This document shows positions 9,053 to 19,571 of a DNA stretch of 64,000 nt, one piece after another (within the stretch, counting starts at the first letter, position 1; each line of letters opens with the position of its first letter). This DNA comes from a bacterium (GTDB taxonomy: Bacteria > Bacillota > Clostridia > Oscillospirales > Acutalibacteraceae). The DNA lies in contig JAHLAX010000033.1 in assembly GCA_020625875.1 (NCBI GenBank), positions 1 to 64,000 of the forward strand, read 5' to 3'. Below the pieces are notes generated by a model. That model was given only the letters and a program-made list of their open reading frames with translations, ran no database searches and had not been told where the DNA came from. A program made the position numbers and the translations under genes.

Positions 9053-10561
9053 TTACTTTATTCCTAAGCTTTTGAGAACATAGTAAGGCATATTATCAAC
9101 CTTAACTACATCCGAGAATCTGGCTTTTTTATCTTTCAGACTTGCCAGAGGAGCGGGAATATCTACGCCAGTAATGTTATTGAGCATATCAACCATATCA
9201 AACTCGCTCTCGGGAAGCTCTTTGCCGTCATTAACAGCAGAAAGAACAGCCTTTGAGAATTTATAAGGACTGGCTGTTGACGCTATAACTGTAGGAGTTT
9301 TATCTCCTGTTTCAGTTATATATTGGTCATAAACATTGACAGCGACCGCTGTATGTGTATCACAAAGATAGCCCGCGTCCCTATACATTTTCGCGATTGT
9401 GGCTTTAGTGGCTTCATCATCACAATAGCCGCCGTAAAACGCTGTCGATACAGCGTCCTTGACCTCAGGAGTAACGGTGTATGAACCCTCGGTTTTAAGC
9501 TTAGTCATCCATTCTTTAGTAGAAATATCGCTGTCTCCCGATAGCTTATAAAGCAAACGTTCAAGATTTGACGAAACGAGAATATCCATTGAAGGTGAAA
9601 TAGTAGTATAGAACTGACGGTTCTTGTTGTATACACCTGTATTGATAAAATCAGTCAGAACATTGTTTGAATTCGAAGCGCAGATAAATTTATATATCGG
9701 AAGCCCCATACAATACGCATAATACGAAGCGAGGATATTGCCGAAATTACCTGTGGGAACAACAACATTCATCTTTTCGCCCAGTTGAATCTTACCGCTG
9801 TTTACCATTTCACAATACGCCGCGATATAATAAACAATCTGCGGAAGAAGCCTGCCCCAGTTAATTGAATTAGCGGAGCTGAACATCATATTATTCTTTT
9901 CAAGCTGTTTGGCTATTTCGGGAGTAGTAAAAATCTTTTTTACGCCCGTCTGAGCGTCATCGAAATTACCCTCAATAGCGCAGACTTTGACATTTGAACC
10001 CTCCTGCGTATTCATCTGATGCTTTTGCATCGGGCTTACGCCGTCAACGGGATAGAAGACAATAATCTTTGTATGTTCAACATCTTTAAATCCCTCTAAA
10101 GCGGCTTTGCCCGTATCGCCTGATGTAGCGACAAGAATAACAGCGTCCTTACCGTCATTTGTCTTTTTAAGGGATTTTGTAAGAAGATGCGGAAGAATCT
10201 GTAAAGCCATATCTTTAAAAGCGCATGTAGGACCGTGCCAAAGCTCAAGTATCCCTGCTTCATTACCATTATAGCTTTTAAAAGCTATAGGCGCGGGATT
10301 ATCTGAGCCGAATTTTTCTATTGTATACGCTTTTTCAACGCAATCTTTAATTTCATCTTCTGTAAAATCAGACAGATAGTCAGCAAAAACTTTCTGGGCT
10401 ATACCCTTATAATCAAGCTTTAATAAACCCTTAATTGTATTAAGGTCATACTTGGGTATTTCCTGAGGAACAAAAAGTCCGCCGTCCTTAGATATACCCT
10501 GAGCAATAGCCTGGGACGCGCTGACAACCTCTTTTTTATTTTCGGTGCTGTTGTATAACAT
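9053..10561 (-). CDS. thrC: threonine synthase
   Basis: GGLFVPQEIP, WHGPTCAFKDMALQ (PLP Lys), VATSGDTGKAAL. Confidence 0.95.
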   Translation of the reverse strand: MLYNSTENKKEVVSASQAIAQGISKDGGLFVPQEIPKYDLNTIKGLLKLDYKGIAQKVFADYLSDFTEDEIKDCVEKAYTIEKFGSDNPAPIAFKSYNGNEAGILELWHGPTCAFKDMALQILPHLLTKSLKKTNDGKDAVILVATSGDTGKAALEGFKDVEHTKIIVFYPVDGVSPMQKHQMNTQEGSNVKVCAIEGNFDDAQTGVKKIFTTPEIAKQLEKNNMMFSSANSINWGRLLPQIVYYIAAYCEMVNSGKIQLGEKMNVVVPTGNFGNILASYYAYCMGLPIYKFICASNSNNVLTDFINTGVYNKNRQFYTTISPSMDILVSSNLERLLYKLSGDSDISTKEWMTKLKTEGSYTVTPEVKDAVSTAFYGGYCDDEATKATIAKMYRDAGYLCDTHTAVAVNVYDQYITETGDKTPTVIASTASPYKFSKAVLSAVNDGKELPESEFDMVDMLNNITGVDIPAPLASLKDKKARFSDVVKVDNMPYYVLKSLGIK

Positions 10562-10601
10562 AAAATCACCCTTTCAACAACTTCTTATTGTACTATAAAA
10601 C

Positions 10602-11534
10602 TCAGTATTTGTCAAAGTTTTCGCAGAATTTTAATGCGTTTTTATAAAATATTTTATCGAGCAGTTCTTCGCTGTAATTGTGTTTTAAAAACATCTCATA
10701 AATATTATTCATTGAATCTATACCGTTAATATCACTCGCGAGCTCACAGCCGTCAAAATCAGCGCCAAAAGCAAGAGTGTTTTCGCCTCCAAGCGACAAA
10801 AAATGCTCCGCGTGTTTTAATATGTCAATTGAGCTTGCGGTTTTAGGTTTATTGTTCAAAAAATACTTATGAAGATTCAACCCGACAATTCCGTTTCTGC
10901 TTTTAATAATTTTAAACTGTTCATCGGTAAGATTGCGTTTTACATCGGTAATCTTTCGAGAGTTGGAGTGAGTAGCGGCAATAGGATTCTTTGAGTTTTT
11001 AACTACGTCATAAAACAGCCTGTCGCTCGCGTGAGAAACATCAATAGTAATACTATTTTTTTCAAGTTCTTTTATTACCTCGATTCCAAACGAAGTTATC
11101 CCATTAGAATGAGATACCATCGCTCCGTCGCCGAGTTCATTTCTTCCGTTCCATGTGAGCGTTACAAATTTAACATTATACTGTTTAAAAAGCTCAATGT
11201 TTTCAATATCACCAGCTAAGACAGAGGCATTCTCAACAGTAAAAATTGCGCCCTTTCCCCCGCTTCGGGTAATATCAATTATATCTTTATAGCTTTTAAT
11301 TACACGGATATTGTGATTTGCGCACTGTTCAATCAGTCGATTATAAGCGCTTTTAAACATATCTGTAGCTCTTTTACCTCTGAGTTCCTCGGGAACACAA
11401 ATAGCGTAGCACTGGATATATGGGGATAAATACTGTGATTTTAGAGGAGTAATATGAAAATCTGGATTAGAAATATCAGTTGCCTTAACAAGAGATTCAT
11501 AGATAGTATCGCAGTGTAAATCAAAATACCGCAT
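10602..11534 (-). CDS. membrane dipeptidase (peptidase M19 family)
   Basis: YFDLHCDTIYESL, TLTWNGRNELGDG, DVSHASDRLFYDV, GADFDG; start moved to MRYFDLHCD, which resembles family N-termini. Confidence 0.85.
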   Translation of the reverse strand: MRYFDLHCDTIYESLVKATDISNPDFHITPLKSQYLSPYIQCYAICVPEELRGKRATDMFKSAYNRLIEQCANHNIRVIKSYKDIIDITRSGGKGAIFTVENASVLAGDIENIELFKQYNVKFVTLTWNGRNELGDGAMVSHSNGITSFGIEVIKELEKNSITIDVSHASDRLFYDVVKNSKNPIAATHSNSRKITDVKRNLTDEQFKIIKSRNGIVGLNLHKYFLNNKPKTASSIDILKHAEHFLSLGGENTLAFGADFDGCELASDINGIDSMNNIYEMFLKHNYSEELLDKIFYKNALKFCENFDKY

Positions 11535-11901
11535 AATCATTACCCTCCTGTTCAAATGCTTTAGGTAAGTAGTTAATTGTAGTCTTACCTTTATAATCAA
11601 CTATTACTTCAGCAATATCATAGCGAGGCTGCTTTTTTATTTTAAACTTGTTGATATAATGTGTCGCCGCGCAAAAAATCCTGTGCTGTTTCTTTTTATC
11701 AACAGAGAGGCTTGGATTCAGCATTTGTCCCTCGGTTCGGGTTTTAACCTCGACAAAAGCAATAATTCTTCCTTTTTCAGCTATTATATCAATTTCACCT
11801 TTAATAGTTGAATAATTGGTATAAATAACTTCATACTTATTCTTTTTCAGATATTTGACTACAGCTTTTTCGCCCTTTTTGCCAAGTTCTTTAGTATTCA
11901 T
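11521..11901 (-). CDS. YraN/UPF0102 family endonuclease-like protein
   Basis: GKKGEKAVVKYLKK, EIDIIAEKGRIIAFVEVKTR; adjacent to rnhB. Confidence 0.9.
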   Translation of the reverse strand: MNTKELGKKGEKAVVKYLKKNKYEVIYTNYSTIKGEIDIIAEKGRIIAFVEVKTRTEGQMLNPSLSVDKKKQHRIFCAATHYINKFKIKKQPRYDIAEVIVDYKGKTTINYLPKAFEQEGNDYAVF

Positions 11902-12500
11902 TATTTCAGTATTTTCTTTAAAAAGCTCATCCTGTGAATCTCACAAGGACCGTATTCCAAAATAGCTTCCGTATGCGCTTTTGTACCATATCCTTTGTGT
12001 TTATCAAATCCGTACATCGGATACTTTTCGGCGTATTCATAGCATAGTCTGTCTCGGCTTACTTTCGCGAGAATCGAGGCGGCGGCTATCGACATTGATT
12101 TAGCGTCGCCCTTAACTACATACTCGCCCTGAATATCAAGCGGAGGAAAACGATTGCCGTCAATAAGCGCGTAATCAGCTTTAACGCTAAGACCTTCAAC
12201 AGCACGTTTCATAGCAAGCATAGTTGCGTTAAGAATATTCAATTCTTCTATTTCTTCAACAGTAGCGAAAGCAATAGAATAGGCTAAAACCTCATTCTTA
12301 ATCACATCAAAGAGAGCCTCGCGCTTTTTTTCGGAAAGCTTTTTAGAGTCATTAACTCCTTCGATAATTTGGTTATCTTTAAGAATAACGGCAGCGGCGC
12401 ACACAGGCCCCGCTAAAGGTCCTCTGCCCGCTTCATCTACGCCGCAGATATTTATAAAACCTTTATTCTTCGCTTCGTTTTCGTATAACAGCCAGTCCAT
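11901..12500 (-). CDS. rnhB: ribonuclease HII
   Basis: [28 protein letters not shown]. Confidence 0.97.
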   Translation of the reverse strand: MDWLLYENEAKNKGFINICGVDEAGRGPLAGPVCAAAVILKDNQIIEGVNDSKKLSEKKREALFDVIKNEVLAYSIAFATVEEIEELNILNATMLAMKRAVEGLSVKADYALIDGNRFPPLDIQGEYVVKGDAKSMSIAAASILAKVSRDRLCYEYAEKYPMYGFDKHKGYGTKAHTEAILEYGPCEIHRMSFLKKILK

Positions 12501-12503
12501 ATT

Positions 12504-13373
12504 TTACTCTCCGGGATACTCCAATGTAATATTGCCGAATTTACCGTCACGATACTCGTCAAGTACCAGCGCGGCAGCTCGTTCTGTGTTAATCTCACCG
12601 CCTGAAATCAGCATTCCTCTTTTTCTGCCGATAAGCTGTAACAATTCGTAAGAATCATTATCACATAAATCATTTTCCTGCAGCTTGAATCTATCCATAA
12701 ATTGCTCGGTAGGATGTTTTTTCATTAAGTCGAGAAAATCACAGGCAAGCAATTCAATATCAAGAATATTGTCTTTAATAGCGCCTGTAAACGCAAGATT
12801 CTCCCCTACCTTCTGGTCGTCAAACTTAGGCCATAAAACTCCAGGGGTATCGAGCATTTCTAAATCTTTAGAGATTGTATACCACTGATTGCCGCGGGTA
12901 ACGCCTGGTCTGTCCTCAACTTTCGCTCTGCTCTGTTTTGAAACTCGGTTAATAAATGATGACTTACCAACGTTCGGAATACCGACAATCATAACTCTGA
13001 GAATAGGATTTTTAATACCTTTAGCTTGTTGAGCCTTGAATTTTTTATCAAGTATTTTTCTCAACGCGGGAACAAATTGATTTAAGCCCCTCCCTGTTTT
13101 ACAATCAACGGGCAAAGCTGTTATACCGTTCTCAGCGTAATATTTTACCCAGAGCGCTGTAGCGTTGCGGTCAGCTTTGTCGCATTTATTAAGTAAAACC
13201 AGCTTGGGCTTAGACTGTAACAATTCTTTTAAATCAGGATTACTGCTGCTCACAGGAATCCTGGCGTCAATTATCTCAACAACAACGTCAATCAGCTTTA
13301 ATGACGCCTGAATCTGACGTCTTGTTTTTGTCATATGCCCTGGGAACCACTGAATATTCTGTTTGTTATCCAT
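12504..13373 (-). CDS. rbgA: ribosome biogenesis GTPase YlqF/RbgA
   Basis: QWFPGHMTKTRR; circularly permuted GTPase NKCD...GIPNVGKSSFINR; start at MDNKQNIQ rather than the 13406 Met. Confidence 0.95.
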   Translation of the reverse strand: MDNKQNIQWFPGHMTKTRRQIQASLKLIDVVVEIIDARIPVSSSNPDLKELLQSKPKLVLLNKCDKADRNATALWVKYYAENGITALPVDCKTGRGLNQFVPALRKILDKKFKAQQAKGIKNPILRVMIVGIPNVGKSSFINRVSKQSRAKVEDRPGVTRGNQWYTISKDLEMLDTPGVLWPKFDDQKVGENLAFTGAIKDNILDIELLACDFLDLMKKHPTEQFMDRFKLQENDLCDNDSYELLQLIGRKRGMLISGGEINTERAAALVLDEYRDGKFGNITLEYPGE

Positions 13374-13395
13374 AATAAAACCTACTTTTATCCAA

Positions 13396-13425
13396 CAAAA
13401 ACCCACATAAGAATGTGGGTTTTTC
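13396..13425 (-). terminator. intrinsic terminator after lepB
   Basis: minus strand AAAACCCACAT TCTT ATGTGGGTTTTTG. Confidence 0.85.
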
Positions 13426-13427
13426 GC

Positions 13428-14069
13428 TTAATATAAATATTTAATATGATTAAACGGGAACACAACCACCTGAGCCTTACCGATAATATCGTTAATATCA
13501 ATAAGACCGATTTCTTTGGAACGACTATCCAGCGAAACACCGCGGTTATCACCCATTACGAACACTTTACCCTTAGGAATAACTTTGGGAATTTCAGCGT
13601 CCTCGGCGTGAGTAAAGCCCTGAATATACGGCTCGTCAAGCACTTTGCCGTCAACCGTGACTTTACCCTTGTCAAAATCTATTGATAAGGTCTGACCTTC
13701 TGTAGCTATAACACGCTTAATAATCGGGTCAGCGTACTCAGCGCCGTGGCTTATAACAATAATATCACCATCAGATGGTGTATAGAAAAAGTTTGTGACT
13801 ATAACTTTATCCTGATGCTTAAGTGTCGGCACCATAGAAGTACCGCTTACGTCCACAAGGCGCAGGAAAAAAGTTAATATAATAACCACAATCGCGACAG
13901 CAAAAACAAGAGAATGTATCCAATCATATAGACTGGCTGTACCCTCAGATTTTTTAAGATGAATTGTACGCGGTTCTATATTGCGTTTTTTCTTCTTTTT
14001 ATTCTTTTCTTCTTTCGCGGCTCTTGAGGATGTACGTTCTTTTATAACCGCTTTTTCTTCTTTTTTCAT
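13428..14069 (-). CDS. lepB: signal peptidase I
   Basis: single TM; VSGTSMVPTL (Ser), IIKRVIATEGQ (Lys), VFVMGDNRGVSLDSR. Confidence 0.95.
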   Translation of the reverse strand: MKKEEKAVIKERTSSRAAKEEKNKKKKKRNIEPRTIHLKKSEGTASLYDWIHSLVFAVAIVVIILTFFLRLVDVSGTSMVPTLKHQDKVIVTNFFYTPSDGDIIVISHGAEYADPIIKRVIATEGQTLSIDFDKGKVTVDGKVLDEPYIQGFTHAEDAEIPKVIPKGKVFVMGDNRGVSLDSRSKEIGLIDINDIIGKAQVVVFPFNHIKYLY

Positions 14070-14091
14070 AAAAACACCTTGTTAAGAAAGA

Positions 14092-14114
14092 AAGGGGCTT
14101 TAAAAAGCCCCCTT
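14092..14114 (-). terminator. intrinsic terminator after rplS
   Basis: AAGGGGGCTTTTTAAAGCCCCTTTCTTTC on the minus strand. Confidence 0.8.
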
Positions 14115-14121
14115 GATTACA

Positions 14122-14463
14122 TTAGATTTGTTCTTTAACCTTGGCAGCCTTACCTACACGATCACGGAGATAATAGAGTTTAGCTCTTCTTACCTTACCG
14201 CGGCGAACAACTTCAACCTTCCTTACGTTCGGGGAATGTACAGGAAATACTCTCTCTACACCAACACCGTACGCTACACGTCTTACTGTAAAGGTCTCGG
14301 CAACGCCTGAGCCTTTGCGCGCGATAACTGTGCCCTCAAACATCTGGATTCTTTCTCTCTGACCCTCGCGGATATTAACGGAAACCTTTACTGTGTCACC
14401 GATATGAAACACGGGGGCTTCTGCCTTTACGGAATCGGCAGCGATTGTTTTTAATGCGTCCAT
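14122..14463 (-). CDS. rplS: 50S ribosomal protein L19
   Basis: [37 protein letters not shown]. Confidence 0.98.
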   Translation of the reverse strand: MDALKTIAADSVKAEAPVFHIGDTVKVSVNIREGQRERIQMFEGTVIARKGSGVAETFTVRRVAYGVGVERVFPVHSPNVRKVEVVRRGKVRRAKLYYLRDRVGKAAKVKEQI

Positions 14464-14474
14464 AATCGAACCTC

Positions 14475-14585
14475 CTATAAAATTTCAGATATTCGTACAA
14501 TAAATGCAGAGGACTATCCGCTTCAAATTGCGGCTAAACGCCGTTATTGAACCCCATTACATAGTAACGGTATCCAAATGCCTAA
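14475..14585 (-). promoter_or_regulatory. probable L19 leader (ribosomal protein autoregulatory RNA)
   Basis: structured 5' UTR between promoter and rplS: GATACCGTTACTATGTAATGGGGTTCAATAACGGCGTTTAGCCGC with CCGTTA/TAACGG pairing. Confidence 0.55.
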
Positions 14586-14587
14586 AT

Positions 14588-14616
14588 ATAATACCACAAA
14601 CCAAAATGAAATGCAA
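14588..14616 (-). promoter_or_regulatory. sigma-A promoter of rplS
   Basis: TTGCAT-17-TATTAT on the minus strand. Confidence 0.6.
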
Positions 14617-14640
14617 GCATTTTTTTACATTAAAAGAAAA

Positions 14641-15564
14641 TTATTTACTTATATTTCTGAGCTTATTCAGATAAGAAGCAAAATACTCGGGTAATTCTGA
14701 TGTAAACTCCATATATTCACCGGTACTCGGATGAATAAAACCTATTTTTCGGGCGTGAAGACACTGACTGTCAAGACTTGTCTTTTCGTTTTTTACGCCG
14801 TATACCTTATCCCCTGACACAGGATGACCGATAAAAGCTGAATGAACGCGAATCTGGTGGGTTCTGCCTGTTTCGAGCTTGAACCTGACATAAGTATAGC
14901 CCTTAAGCCTCTCTATAACTTCATAATGAGTTACCGCGTTTTTGGAGTTTCTGTCGGTTACCGCCATACGCTTTCTGTCTGTATGATGTCTGCCGATGGG
15001 CGCGTCAATTACACCCGTATCATTTTTCAGGTTTCCAAAAACTATAGCCTCATACTCGCGTGTAAGACTGTGCTCTTTTATCTGAGCGGCAAGACTGTTA
15101 TGCGCTTTATCATTTTTAGCGACAAGTAAAAGTCCGCTTGTGTCTTTATCAATTCGGTGAACAATTCCGGGGCGCAGCACACCGTTGATACCCGACAAAT
15201 TATCTTTACAATGATAAAGAAGCGCGTTTACAAGAGTGCCTGTATAATTGCCCGCGGCGGGATGAACAACCATCCCTTTAGGCTTATTAACTACAATCAA
15301 ATCATCGTCTTCGTATACAATATCGAGTGGAATATTCTCGGCTTCCGCCTCGTATTCTACAGGTTTGGGAACATTCACTTCTATCGTGTCCCCTGCTCTG
15401 AGCTTATAGTTTTTATTTATTGACTTGTTATTAACAGTAACTCCGCCGTCAACAATAAGATTAACAATCGAGGAACGAGTCATATCAGATATATTATCAG
15501 AAAGATATTTGTCTATTCTTATACCTAAACTTTGGTCATCAATAACAAAAGAATAGTTATCCAT
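14641..15564 (-). CDS. rluD: RluA/RluD family 23S rRNA pseudouridine synthase
   Basis: S4 domain plus GIVHRIDKDTSGLLLVAK and LETGRTHQIRVH. Confidence 0.93.
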   Translation of the reverse strand: MDNYSFVIDDQSLGIRIDKYLSDNISDMTRSSIVNLIVDGGVTVNNKSINKNYKLRAGDTIEVNVPKPVEYEAEAENIPLDIVYEDDDLIVVNKPKGMVVHPAAGNYTGTLVNALLYHCKDNLSGINGVLRPGIVHRIDKDTSGLLLVAKNDKAHNSLAAQIKEHSLTREYEAIVFGNLKNDTGVIDAPIGRHHTDRKRMAVTDRNSKNAVTHYEVIERLKGYTYVRFKLETGRTHQIRVHSAFIGHPVSGDKVYGVKNEKTSLDSQCLHARKIGFIHPSTGEYMEFTSELPEYFASYLNKLRNISK

Positions 15565-16027
15565 TTTTCTTACCTTTTTTATTCAAAAAATCTGAGAAGA
15601 ACAATAAATATATAACCATTAACACAGCGCCTATAGTAATGCAGTAATCAGCAAAATTACATACGGGCGGGAAAAAGCTTATGCTCAGATAATCTACAAC
15701 ATAACCGTAGAAAATACGGTCAATAAGATTGCCAATACCGCCGCCGATGATTAATATTGCTGATACATAAAAAAGCTTATTTTGGATATTCTTTTTGATT
15801 ATAATATAGAATAACGCGATAATTATTACGATTGTAAATACAATAAAAATCCATCTCGCGTTCGAAAGCATACCGAACGCAGCGCCTTTATTCTCAACAT
15901 ATTTAAGAGAAAAGAATCCAGGAATAATCTCAACAGAGCCGACAGGCTTCAGATTATTCATAACAAGGATTTTTATGATATAGTCAATAGCCGCGATTAA
16001 AACGGAAAAACCTAAAACAAAAAACAT
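15557..16027 (-). CDS. lspA: lipoprotein signal peptidase
   Basis: four TM segments; VENKGAAFG, GGIGNLIDR, FNFAD-like VCNFADYCI. Confidence 0.95.
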   Translation of the reverse strand: MFFVLGFSVLIAAIDYIIKILVMNNLKPVGSVEIIPGFFSLKYVENKGAAFGMLSNARWIFIVFTIVIIIALFYIIIKKNIQNKLFYVSAILIIGGGIGNLIDRIFYGYVVDYLSISFFPPVCNFADYCITIGAVLMVIYLLFFSDFLNKKGKKNG

Positions 16028-16048
16028 TATAACACTCCGTATAGGAAA

Positions 16049-16076
16049 AATCGGTGTAGTGTGAGCTACACCGATT
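16049..16076 (-). terminator. intrinsic terminator after ileS
   Basis: minus strand ATCGGTGTAG CTCACA CTACACCGAT TTTTC. Confidence 0.88.
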
Positions 16077-16081
16077 AAAAC

Positions 16082-18847
16082 TTATTCAAAATATTTACAG
16101 CATTTGTCACATAATGTGGGATGATTGGCGTTTAAGCCGACCGTCTTGCTGATTGTCCAACAACGTTCGCACTTCTCACCCTCAGCCTTTTCGACAGTGA
16201 TTTCAAGCTCTCCGTTGCCCTCAACAACTTCAACATCAGAAACGATGAGCGCCGGCTTGATTTCATCCTCAACCTTTTTAAGAAACTCAAGATACTCTCC
16301 TGAAGCTGTGAGAGTAACCTTGGACTCTAATGAGGATTTGATAGTCTTGTCCTTGACAAGAATTTCTATTTCTTTCTTAACGCTGTCTCTGAGCTCGTGA
16401 ATCTTATTCCAAAGAGCCATAAACTCATCGTCAACATCAATAGCGATAACCTCAGGCATATCGTTAAAGAGAACGTTATCGGCGTTATCTGTGGACTTAT
16501 GAGGCATATAACTCCAGATTTCATCAGAAGTATAAGCGAGAATAGGAGCAAGCATTCTTGTCATAGCGTCAAGAATCAGATATATAGCTGTCTGAGCCGA
16601 ACGACGCGACAAGCTGTCTTTCTTCTCTGTATAAAGTCTGTCTTTTAAAACGTCAAGATAGAAGTTAGACATATCAACAACACAGAAATTATGAACGCTG
16701 TGATATACCTGATGGAACTCATACTTATCATAAGAAGCGTTAACCTTCTCGATGAGGTTGTTGAGTGTTTTAACAGCCCACTTGTCGATATTCATCATCT
16801 TATCTGTATCAACCATATCAGTATCGGGGTTGAAATCAGAAATATTGCCGAGAATATAGCGAGCGGTGTTACGAATCTTTCTGTAAGATTCAGACATCTG
16901 CTTTAAGATTTCTCTGGAAATGTTAATATCTGACTGATAGTCGGACGAAGCGACCCAGAGTCTGAGCACATCAGCGCCGTACTGCTGAATAACCTCCTGA
17001 GGGCTGATACCGTTGCCGAGAGACTTACTCATTTTGCGGCGTTCCATATCGAGAATCATACCGTGAGTAAGTACAGTCTTATAAGGAGCAACGCCCTCTG
17101 TCGCAACAGAAGTGAGCAGAGAAGACTGGAACCATCCTCTGTACTGGTCATTACCCTCAAGATACATATCAGCGGGGTATTTAAGATAATTACGGCGTTT
17201 CACTACTGCTGTATGGGACGAGCCAGAGTCGAACCAAACGTCCATAATATCTTTTTCTTTTTCAAATTCAGAGCATCCGCACTTGGGACATTTTGTGCCC
17301 TCGGGGAGAATCTCGCTCGCGTCCTTCTCAAACCAAGCGTTAGAGCCTTCTTTACCGAATAAATCGGCTACAGCGAGCATAGCGTCCTTATCAACAAAAG
17401 GTTCGCCGCAATCAGCACAATAAAAAATCGGAATTGGAACGCCCCATTTACGCTGACGGGAAATACACCAGTCCTTACGGTCGCGAACCATTGATGTGAT
17501 TCTGTCTTTACCCCATGCAGGTACCCATTCAACAGTATTGATAGCGTCGATTGCCTTATCCTTAAAGTCGTCAACCGAACAGAACCACTGGTCTGTCGCT
17601 CTAAAGAGAATAGGTGATTTACATCTCCAGCAGTGAGGATATTGGTGGATAATCTTTTTGAGAGCGAAGAGTGAGCCGCTTTCATCAAGATTAATGGCAA
17701 TCTTTTTATTGGCTTCTTCAGTAGTTAAGCCCTTAAACTGCCCCGCTTCTTCTGTCATAACGCCGTCGGCATTAACAGGACAAATAACAGGAATCTCGGG
17801 ATAATTCTGACATACGTTATAGTCGTCAACACCATGACCAGGCGCAGTATGAACACAGCCTGTGCCGCTTTCGAGAGTAACGTGTTCACCAACGATAATA
17901 AGTGATTCTCTATCGATAAACGGATGAGCTGTTTTCATATATTCGAGCTCACTGCCCTTGATTGTGGCAACTACTTCATAATCGGTTATTTCGGCGATTT
18001 CTAATGCCGACTTGTACAAGTCTGTAGCCATTACAAGGTATTCGTCGCCGACTTTGATTATTGAATACTCAAAACGAGGACCGACGCATATAGCTACGTT
18101 GGCTGGTAAAGTCCATGTTGTAGTTGTCCAGATAACAAAGCTCACTTTGGACGGGTCAATACCCATAGCCTCAAACTTACCTAAATCGTCAGTTACCTTG
18201 AATTTAACATAAATAGAATGACAGGGATCCTCAGCGTATTCTATTTCAGCCTCGGCAAGCGCAGTCTTACACTCGGGACACCAGTAAACAGGCTTTAAGC
18301 CCTTATAAATATATCCCTTAGAAGCCATTTCGGCAAACACCTTAATCTGCTCAGCCTCAAACTCATGCTTAAGTGTAATATATGGGTTATCCCACTCGCC
18401 GATACAGCCAAGACGCTTAAACTGATCGCGCTGGTCATTGATATAACCTGTTACAAACTCCTCGCACATCTTGCGAAGCTCAAGTACAGATATATCAGCG
18501 GAACTGCCGATTCCAGCTTTGGCTCTCGCCTTAAGCTCTGTGGGAAGGCCGTGAGTATCCCAACCTGGAACGAAAGGAGACTTATAGCCCGCCATATTCT
18601 TATGACGAACAATAAAATCCTTTAAAATCTTGTTAAGAGCATGACCAAGGTGAATATCACCGTTGGCATATGGAGGACCGTCGTGAAGAACGTAGAGAGG
18701 CTTGCCCTCGTTATGCTCCATAAGCTTATTATAAACATCGTTATCTTCCCATTTTTGCAGAGTAACAGGCTCACTCTTAGGTAAGCCTGCTCGCATAGGA
18801 AAGTCTGTTTTTGGAAGATTTAATGTGGAATTATAATCCTGAGACAT
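16082..18847 (-). CDS. ileS: isoleucyl-tRNA synthetase
   Basis: HLGHALNKILKD, GWDTHGLP, KMSKSLGNG, C-terminal zinc motif CERCW...CDKCCKYF. Confidence 0.98.
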   Translation of the reverse strand: MSQDYNSTLNLPKTDFPMRAGLPKSEPVTLQKWEDNDVYNKLMEHNEGKPLYVLHDGPPYANGDIHLGHALNKILKDFIVRHKNMAGYKSPFVPGWDTHGLPTELKARAKAGIGSSADISVLELRKMCEEFVTGYINDQRDQFKRLGCIGEWDNPYITLKHEFEAEQIKVFAEMASKGYIYKGLKPVYWCPECKTALAEAEIEYAEDPCHSIYVKFKVTDDLGKFEAMGIDPSKVSFVIWTTTTWTLPANVAICVGPRFEYSIIKVGDEYLVMATDLYKSALEIAEITDYEVVATIKGSELEYMKTAHPFIDRESLIIVGEHVTLESGTGCVHTAPGHGVDDYNVCQNYPEIPVICPVNADGVMTEEAGQFKGLTTEEANKKIAINLDESGSLFALKKIIHQYPHCWRCKSPILFRATDQWFCSVDDFKDKAIDAINTVEWVPAWGKDRITSMVRDRKDWCISRQRKWGVPIPIFYCADCGEPFVDKDAMLAVADLFGKEGSNAWFEKDASEILPEGTKCPKCGCSEFEKEKDIMDVWFDSGSSHTAVVKRRNYLKYPADMYLEGNDQYRGWFQSSLLTSVATEGVAPYKTVLTHGMILDMERRKMSKSLGNGISPQEVIQQYGADVLRLWVASSDYQSDINISREILKQMSESYRKIRNTARYILGNISDFNPDTDMVDTDKMMNIDKWAVKTLNNLIEKVNASYDKYEFHQVYHSVHNFCVVDMSNFYLDVLKDRLYTEKKDSLSRRSAQTAIYLILDAMTRMLAPILAYTSDEIWSYMPHKSTDNADNVLFNDMPEVIAIDVDDEFMALWNKIHELRDSVKKEIEILVKDKTIKSSLESKVTLTASGEYLEFLKKVEDEIKPALIVSDVEVVEGNGELEITVEKAEGEKCERCWTISKTVGLNANHPTLCDKCCKYFE

Positions 18848-18873
18848 AGTTTTAACTCTCCATAAAAAATTAA

Positions 18874-19560
18874 TTACTCAGCGCTGACGTCGTAATTTTC
18901 GCCAAATTTAAGGTTAGAAAACTTGCTGTCCTCTGAAACAAATTCTGTGCCTGTGCCAGCGTCAACAGGATCAAAAGTATCCTCAACCTCATTAATATCA
19001 ACAACATCCTCAGCTTCAGCGGTGAATTCAGGTTCTGCGGATTCTACAACCTCAGGCTCATCAACAGGAGTTGTAGGATACATACGATCGAGTTTTTCCT
19101 GCTCACGAACAACAGCTGCGTCAGTAGGAAGATCGTTAATAGCCTGAATGTGCTTTTTATAAAGCTCCTCCAGCTCATTTCTTAGCGCAACAGTATCGCT
19201 CTTTAATTTGAGATATACTTCTTTCTGTTTTGCGGTTAAGGCGTTTGATTCTTTCTGTACAGAAGCAGCCTTTGTCTCCGCTTCAGATAAAATAGCGGCA
19301 GCCTTGGCGTTAGCTTCTTTAACAGACTGATCGGCGATTCTCTGTGATGTCAAGAGAGCGTTTCTGACTGTTTCTTCATCAGCTCTGTACTGCTCAACAC
19401 GAGTAGCAAGAATGTCCATCTTTCTAATAAGATCGGACTTTTCTTTCTTCATCTGTTCAAAAGTAAGGATAACCTCATCGATAAAAGCGTCAACATCTTC
19501 GCCTCTGTAACCTCTACCCCTTCTAAAGGAAATATCCTTAATCTCATCAATTGTTAACAT
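18874..19560 (-). CDS. divIVA: DivIVA domain-containing protein
   Basis: MLTIDEIKDISFRRGRGYRGEDVDAFIDEV and coiled coil; next to ylmH. Confidence 0.92.
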   Translation of the reverse strand: MLTIDEIKDISFRRGRGYRGEDVDAFIDEVILTFEQMKKEKSDLIRKMDILATRVEQYRADEETVRNALLTSQRIADQSVKEANAKAAAILSEAETKAASVQKESNALTAKQKEVYLKLKSDTVALRNELEELYKKHIQAINDLPTDAAVVREQEKLDRMYPTTPVDEPEVVESAEPEFTAEAEDVVDINEVEDTFDPVDAGTGTEFVSEDSKFSNLKFGENYDVSAE

Positions 19561-19571
19561 ATTTACAACTC

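Noticed and set aside
12504-13406. rbgA start at 13406
   Set aside because: That start lies inside the lepB terminator hairpin; MDNKQNIQWFPGHM at 13373 is the better start.
18848-18873. T-box leader upstream of ileS (and likewise leuS)
   Set aside because: Only 26 bp (ileS) and 16 bp (leuS) separate them from upstream genes; no room for a T-box.
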